Below, in pieces: positions 59,996 through 64,000 of a DNA stretch of 64,000 bases. The notes beneath the pieces are model-generated. The model was not told where the DNA came from, searched no databases, and saw nothing but the letters and a program-made list of their open reading frames with translations. The position numbers and the translations under genes were made by a program. This DNA comes from Megaleporinus macrocephalus (lineage: Eukaryota > Chordata > Actinopteri > Characiformes > Anostomidae). The stretch's first letter is position 1. Every line of letters begins with the position of its first letter. The stretch is from assembly GCA_021613375.1 (NCBI GenBank), contig CM038708.1, positions 26,813,018 through 26,877,017 on the forward strand, in the 5' to 3' direction.

Positions 59996-60640
59996 TTTTA
60001 TCCAATAGTATGGATATGCATAAGTGCAGGTGGTGCCAATGGTAAGCAATAGCAATAGAAGCATTGGGGAGCCACTCCTCCTGGAAAATTCCCAAGCCAA
60101 CATGCATACATCACCATGTAGGGTCTCATGCAGATGAGGCAGCTCAGTAATGCAGACAGCATCTGGGATCTTGATTTGTTGTCCCACTGATCCAACTGAT
60201 TTACTGAGTTGTGCCTTAAACATGGATGTTATGTGCTACTTTGTGTTTTAGCAAATGAGCATTCTTCACAGTGACAATTTGCATACAGCTGGCATTACCA
60301 GTTCTCTGGCATTTTGCAGCCTGAAAATACGCAAGTATGTTTGTTCCAATCAAAATTATGCAAAACATCACCTGCTTTTTTTAGCGCCAGCTGCTATGTG
60401 ACACAGTCCCCGATACTGAAAGAGCATAAGAAATATCTCCCCCTTATTTTCTATTTGTAGTTGATTTTTAACCCATAGCTGCAGTGCTGTGTACAATTCT
60501 GCCTGACTTGCCATTCAGCATATGAGGGTGGGCCCTACCTTTCAAATACTTCCTAAAGTATTATAGGCCACAATGCCTTGATTTCAGGCTAATTAAAGGC
60601 TAATGCTGACAATAACAGTCCAGTGATCAGCTGACCTAGT
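59996..60640. other. Possible conserved non-coding block
   Basis: Repeat-free and moderately complex, with 'tgagcattcttcacagtgac' (60256), 'gacaatttgcatacagctgg' (60273) and 'caggctaattaaaggctaat' (60585-60604, a doubled GGCTAAT). Overlapping minus frames at 59787-60223 show no domain. Confidence 0.28.
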
Positions 60641-61900
60641 CAAAAGCATCTATATAATAGCAAGTCTGCTCACATCAAGCGAGAACACATCCTCTACAGA
60701 AAACACTCTTCTGCACATTTAATGAGCACTTACTGTTTATTTTATATAGCACATTTAATATTTTATATTTGGTGTTGTTTATGTTTTACCAGTATATTAC
60801 TCACTGAATAAATACATAATGCTTACTACAAATGTCACTCTTAAATATTTGAGTGTTCTCCAAAGAGCATGTCCAGCATGTTATAAATGTATTTATGAAG
60901 CATACATAATGCTTTATGATGATTAATAACAAATGTAAGCAACTTTATAATGTCAGGTATTATAATGCATTATAGTATCTGTTCATACAAATATTATAAA
61001 CATGAATTTTTGTGCACTATTTCACACGATAATAAAATTCTGCTATAGTTTCATCACAGCAGTGCCAGTAATGCGTCCAGGTAAACATCTGCTGGGTCAA
61101 ACCACTTCCAGGACAAAGACGAAGATTCTATATAAAAACAAAACATTTGATCAAGGGTGTTCAAACTTTTGTAAACCCAATCAACACTATCACAGACATG
61201 TGACTGCTTATGGCAGACACAACTTACACCCCAGTGAAGATTCAAATCAGTCAGCTGAGATTTTAATCCCAAGAAAACACCAACAATGTACAATCCTACA
61301 CTGAATTCTGCCACTAGTGGAAAGAAACATGTTTATAGGCCACCTGTGATGCTCAAGTGGATATTTGCTTTAACACTGCCTATTTAAAGCTATGCTTTTT
61401 TAGATACTAAGCATTTTAAGCAATCCACCCACAACATCAACAATGTCAAGTATAAAGCAATTTTTAACACAAGCTAACGTTTTGGAAATGGTAGACACTG
61501 GTGGCTGGTAAGCAGTAATTGCAGGAAAATTCAGTGGGGTGAAGGTCTCAGAAATGACCCAGACAGTGTCAAGATTGAGCGCCCACAGTACACAGCCAAC
61601 ACAAAATACAAACCAAACATGTGTATCTGAAAGCACTGTTTTCTGTAAGGAAAACATTTACATTAGGTTTTTATATTTCAAGCACTCCATTGTCTTTCCA
61701 CAGCTCTCCAGCAGGAATCTCCATGATCCCCTCGATGCCAGGCCTGTGGCATCAGGTATGTGGCATCAGTGCATATTCAGTCAAAAGCCCTCCAATAATG
61801 GACACTTCCAAAGTTCTATATGTACCTTGAGAGGCCTAGAAGTTCACTTTTCTTTCCTAGGCAGGTCCGTAGGGGCTCAGTATTTCTAGCCATGCCTAGC
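60641..61900. other. Non-coding stretch, AT-rich
   Basis: Irregular 'cattataatgc' words at 60890-60980. 'gggtgttcaaacttttgtaa' at 61155 recalls a Tc1-like end but is isolated. The 116-codon frame at 61539-61889 is unrecognised. Confidence 0.35.
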
Positions 61901-61904
61901 CCAG

Positions 61905-62090
61905 GTGCTGTGAAAGCCAAGCACCTCGCTTTTGTTTTTATATGGCCTTTATTGCACAGCTGTTCCACAGACTGACACTGCGGTATAATCATTCAGCAAG
62001 CGTGGGTCCCATAATCACCATGGCCTCCAGAAAGCTGGAGCACAAAGCCAGAGAGGGATGTAAACCCCCACACAACAGGAAAGAGCCAAA
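61905..62090. other. Possible conserved non-coding block
   Basis: Repeat-free, raised complexity: 'ttttatatggcctttattgc' (61936), 'ggtataatcattcagcaagc' (61982) and 'cataatcaccatggcctcca' (62010). Confidence 0.3.
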
Positions 62091-62104
62091 CCGGTCAGTG
62101 TATT

Positions 62105-62345
62105 CCTAAAAACAAAGGTTTGTTATTGGTTCTTTCTTGGAAATTACACTACTAGAAGATGCTTAACCCTGTTAGTTACAGTATGTGGAGGCTCTTCAAA
62201 GGTTCTCTCCTTTTGTATGGTCCTTTAATGGACCTTCTTTGGAAAGTTGTTTTGAGATCTAAAAATGGTTCTGCTATGGCATTACTCCAAAGGACTCTTC
62301 AAATGTTAAAGAGTAAATGTTCAGCCTCTGAAACCTGGAAAGTTT
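62105..62345 (+). repeat. Dispersed 'ggttct/agaacc' fish repeat, copy 3
   Basis: 'ttggttctttcttggaaatt', 'aggctcttcaaaggttctct', 'ggtcctttaatggaccttct', 'aaaatggttctgctatggca' and 'aaaggactcttcaaatgtta'. It resembles copy 2 at 11708-11935 in opposite orientation or shared modules. No coding content: the frame at 62159-62377 is part of it. Confidence 0.55.
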
Positions 62346-62419
62346 GGAAAGATCCACAGCTTTCCAACCCCCCATAGGACAGGACCATTAGCTTAGCTAC
62401 AAGTGCTTTGGTGCAGTCG

Positions 62420-62910
62420 CAGTCGAGCAGCAATGCGCTGTGGTGCCACCGTAATCATTGTAATGCATCTCTGTTCTTTTAATTAAGGGATAATGTCCAA
62501 TTTCATGACGTTTATGAGGTTATAACATTCATTAGTCCTCAACAGATGCTGCGGCTGAATAGCTAACTAGCCTGGAGCGGCGCGGGTCTGGGTCCTCCTC
62601 CTGGCCTTAGCCACTCAGCGTCCAGCGCGCTAATGGTCAGGGAGACCCATAAGCACCGCTCCTTCCGTCTTCCCCTGCTCATCTGCAGAAATGGGACAGA
62701 TTTAAAGAGTATAGCGATTGAACTTTAAACAGCTTATTGCCATGGCACATAAAACTGGCATTAAAATTTGTGATTGCAATTAAGGGGAAGTTACTCGCAA
62801 TGAGAATGTCAAAAGCAGTTCTAATCATTTTTATTGTGGCGCTTAATTATTGTTGCCCGCGCCTTTGCCAGGGCCAAATGTTTTACAGGCGCATAATTTC
62901 AACCTTTTAG
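62420..62910. other. Candidate conserved non-coding cluster, ~500 bp
   Basis: Strong CNE-like look: 'cgtaatcattgtaatgcatc' (62450), 'ttaattaagggataatgtcc' (62479), 'gctaatggtcagggag' (62630), 'tttgtgattgcaattaaggg' (62767), 'agttctaatcatttttattg' (62817) and 'gcgcttaattattgttgccc' (62840), around a GC-richer centre (62570-62660). No repeats and no convincing frame. Confidence 0.4.
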
Positions 62911-64000
62911 TTCCCTGTTTTGCCCATAGCAAGAGGCACCAAGTCTCAAAGGTCTACAAATTCTGCCAAATACATTCTTACCCTACAAGCAAAATTCCCT
63001 ACATATATTTTGAGATACTGGCTGCCTTCCTCTCAAGGCTGACCTCAATTTTCTCGCATAGCCTGCTCCCGGCCTGCCCACCCAAGTGCTGGATGAAGGA
63101 CAAATGTGTTAGAAGTACTAGTTTTAGACATTATTTCAAAATAATGCCCATCTGTACCATTTATTTTTTATGTATTTCCCACTGCACACTTACTAATCAC
63201 ATCAGTTAGAGTCCATGTGGAATAGTGTACTAACCCCTAAGACCCTAAAGATCCTTCAGCGGGTCCAGACATATACTAGAGCTTGGTAGCATTGTGTGAT
63301 ACAGAGAGACCTAACTAGCATATGAATCTACAGTAGTATGCAATTAGGTTTGGGAGAAATCATGACTTATGGTCACTGTGGGCCGGACACACTGCGCCAT
63401 GCCATGCAGAGCAGGATTACTTCGCGTACCAACACATAATACAGCAGTGCCATAAAATACAGAATACACACTAGGATCATTTTTACACTCTACTTGTATA
63501 ATGTGAATAAAATAATGTGAATATTTTCCAACTGGTTTCACAAACGGTCTGTTTTGGAGCTGAAAGATATGATCTGAAAAGGCCAGTAATGTTTGTTGGA
63601 GTAGCCAGCTATTAGTATTTGTCTGTGTAACTAAAAGACTGGCTGCTTTTCTTGTGTAAATGTCAAGCCACATGTAGCTTTGTGTTCCTCCGTGGCTTTG
63701 TGTGGCTCCAAATGGCTTTAACTTAAATCAGCAATGACAAAATGCGCGTGTTGTGGCACGCTGAGGAATTAAAAGTGTTCTGAGTGCTGAGCACAGCACT
63801 GCCGCATGGACCTCCATTATCAACAATGGTTTTGAATTTTTGGATCCTGCACAGCATGACAATGCATGTCCAATGTGTGGAGTCCTTTAACATTTTGATG
63901 CATGCAGGGAGAAGATGTTATACAAAGTGTTTTATCCACCATCACTACAAACACATGAAGCTGGACATATGTACTACTGCAAAAACCAACATGCTCCCCA
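62911..64000. other. Non-coding stretch to the window end
   Basis: Frames at 62850-63209 (+) and 63344-63673 (-) are unrecognised. A small 'gctttgtg...ggctttgtgtggct' repetition lies at 63678-63708. Confidence 0.4.

Noticed and set aside
61125..61180. Tc1-like end ('gggtgttcaaacttttg')
   Set aside because: Single short match with no second end or internal landmarks.

Overview
The window reads as vertebrate, almost certainly teleost, nuclear DNA. It is AT-rich and CpG-poor, carries long (CA)n, (TA)n, (CT)n and (GA)n microsatellites, and is littered with decayed DNA transposons of fish type, plus one LINE 3' end. Two dispersed families (near 44.2 kb and 46.2 kb) are ones I associate with otophysan fishes such as characins, catfishes and cyprinids; that assignment is from memory. 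No prokaryotic features (operons, ribosome binding sites, IS elements, CRISPR) are present.

I find no protein-coding gene I can support. The longest open frames (up to about 200 codons) come from microsatellites, purine/pyrimidine tracts or chance. No rRNA or tRNA was recognised. The only weak coding candidate is a possible terminal exon at 47917-48141 with a good-looking splice acceptor. The stretch is best described as a gene desert or very large intron.

Layout. 0.5-1.2 kb: three decayed tandem copies of a roughly 200-bp unit. 2.6-11.4 kb: unique sequence with several non-repetitive blocks resembling conserved non-coding elements (CNEs), separated by microsatellites. 11.7-17.4 kb: repeats, ending in a 518-bp hAT-like miniature element with a perfect 8-bp target duplication. 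20-30.5 kb: a dispersed repeat present twice (22.2 and 29.4 kb), a DNA transposon remnant split by a LINE 3' end (24.8-26.1 kb), a 195-bp repeat present twice (30.0 and 32.8 kb) and a Tc1/mariner-like miniature element (30.2-30.5 kb). 31-45.5 kb: the richest run of CNE-like sequence (31.4, 33.3, 38.7-40.0, 41.75-42.6, 43.1 and 44.5-45.5 kb), broken by a Tc1-like remnant. 46-50 kb: more dispersed repeats. 52-64 kb: CNE-like blocks at 52.1, 52.8-53.6, 56.7, 59.0-59.6, 60.0, 61.9 and 62.4-62.9 kb, with repeats between.

The simplest functional reading is a regulatory desert flanking, or inside, a developmental gene that lies outside the window. The sequence does not show which gene. CNE calls rest only on the absence of repeats, local composition and homeodomain/POU-type motif clustering, so they are low confidence until aligned to other fishes.
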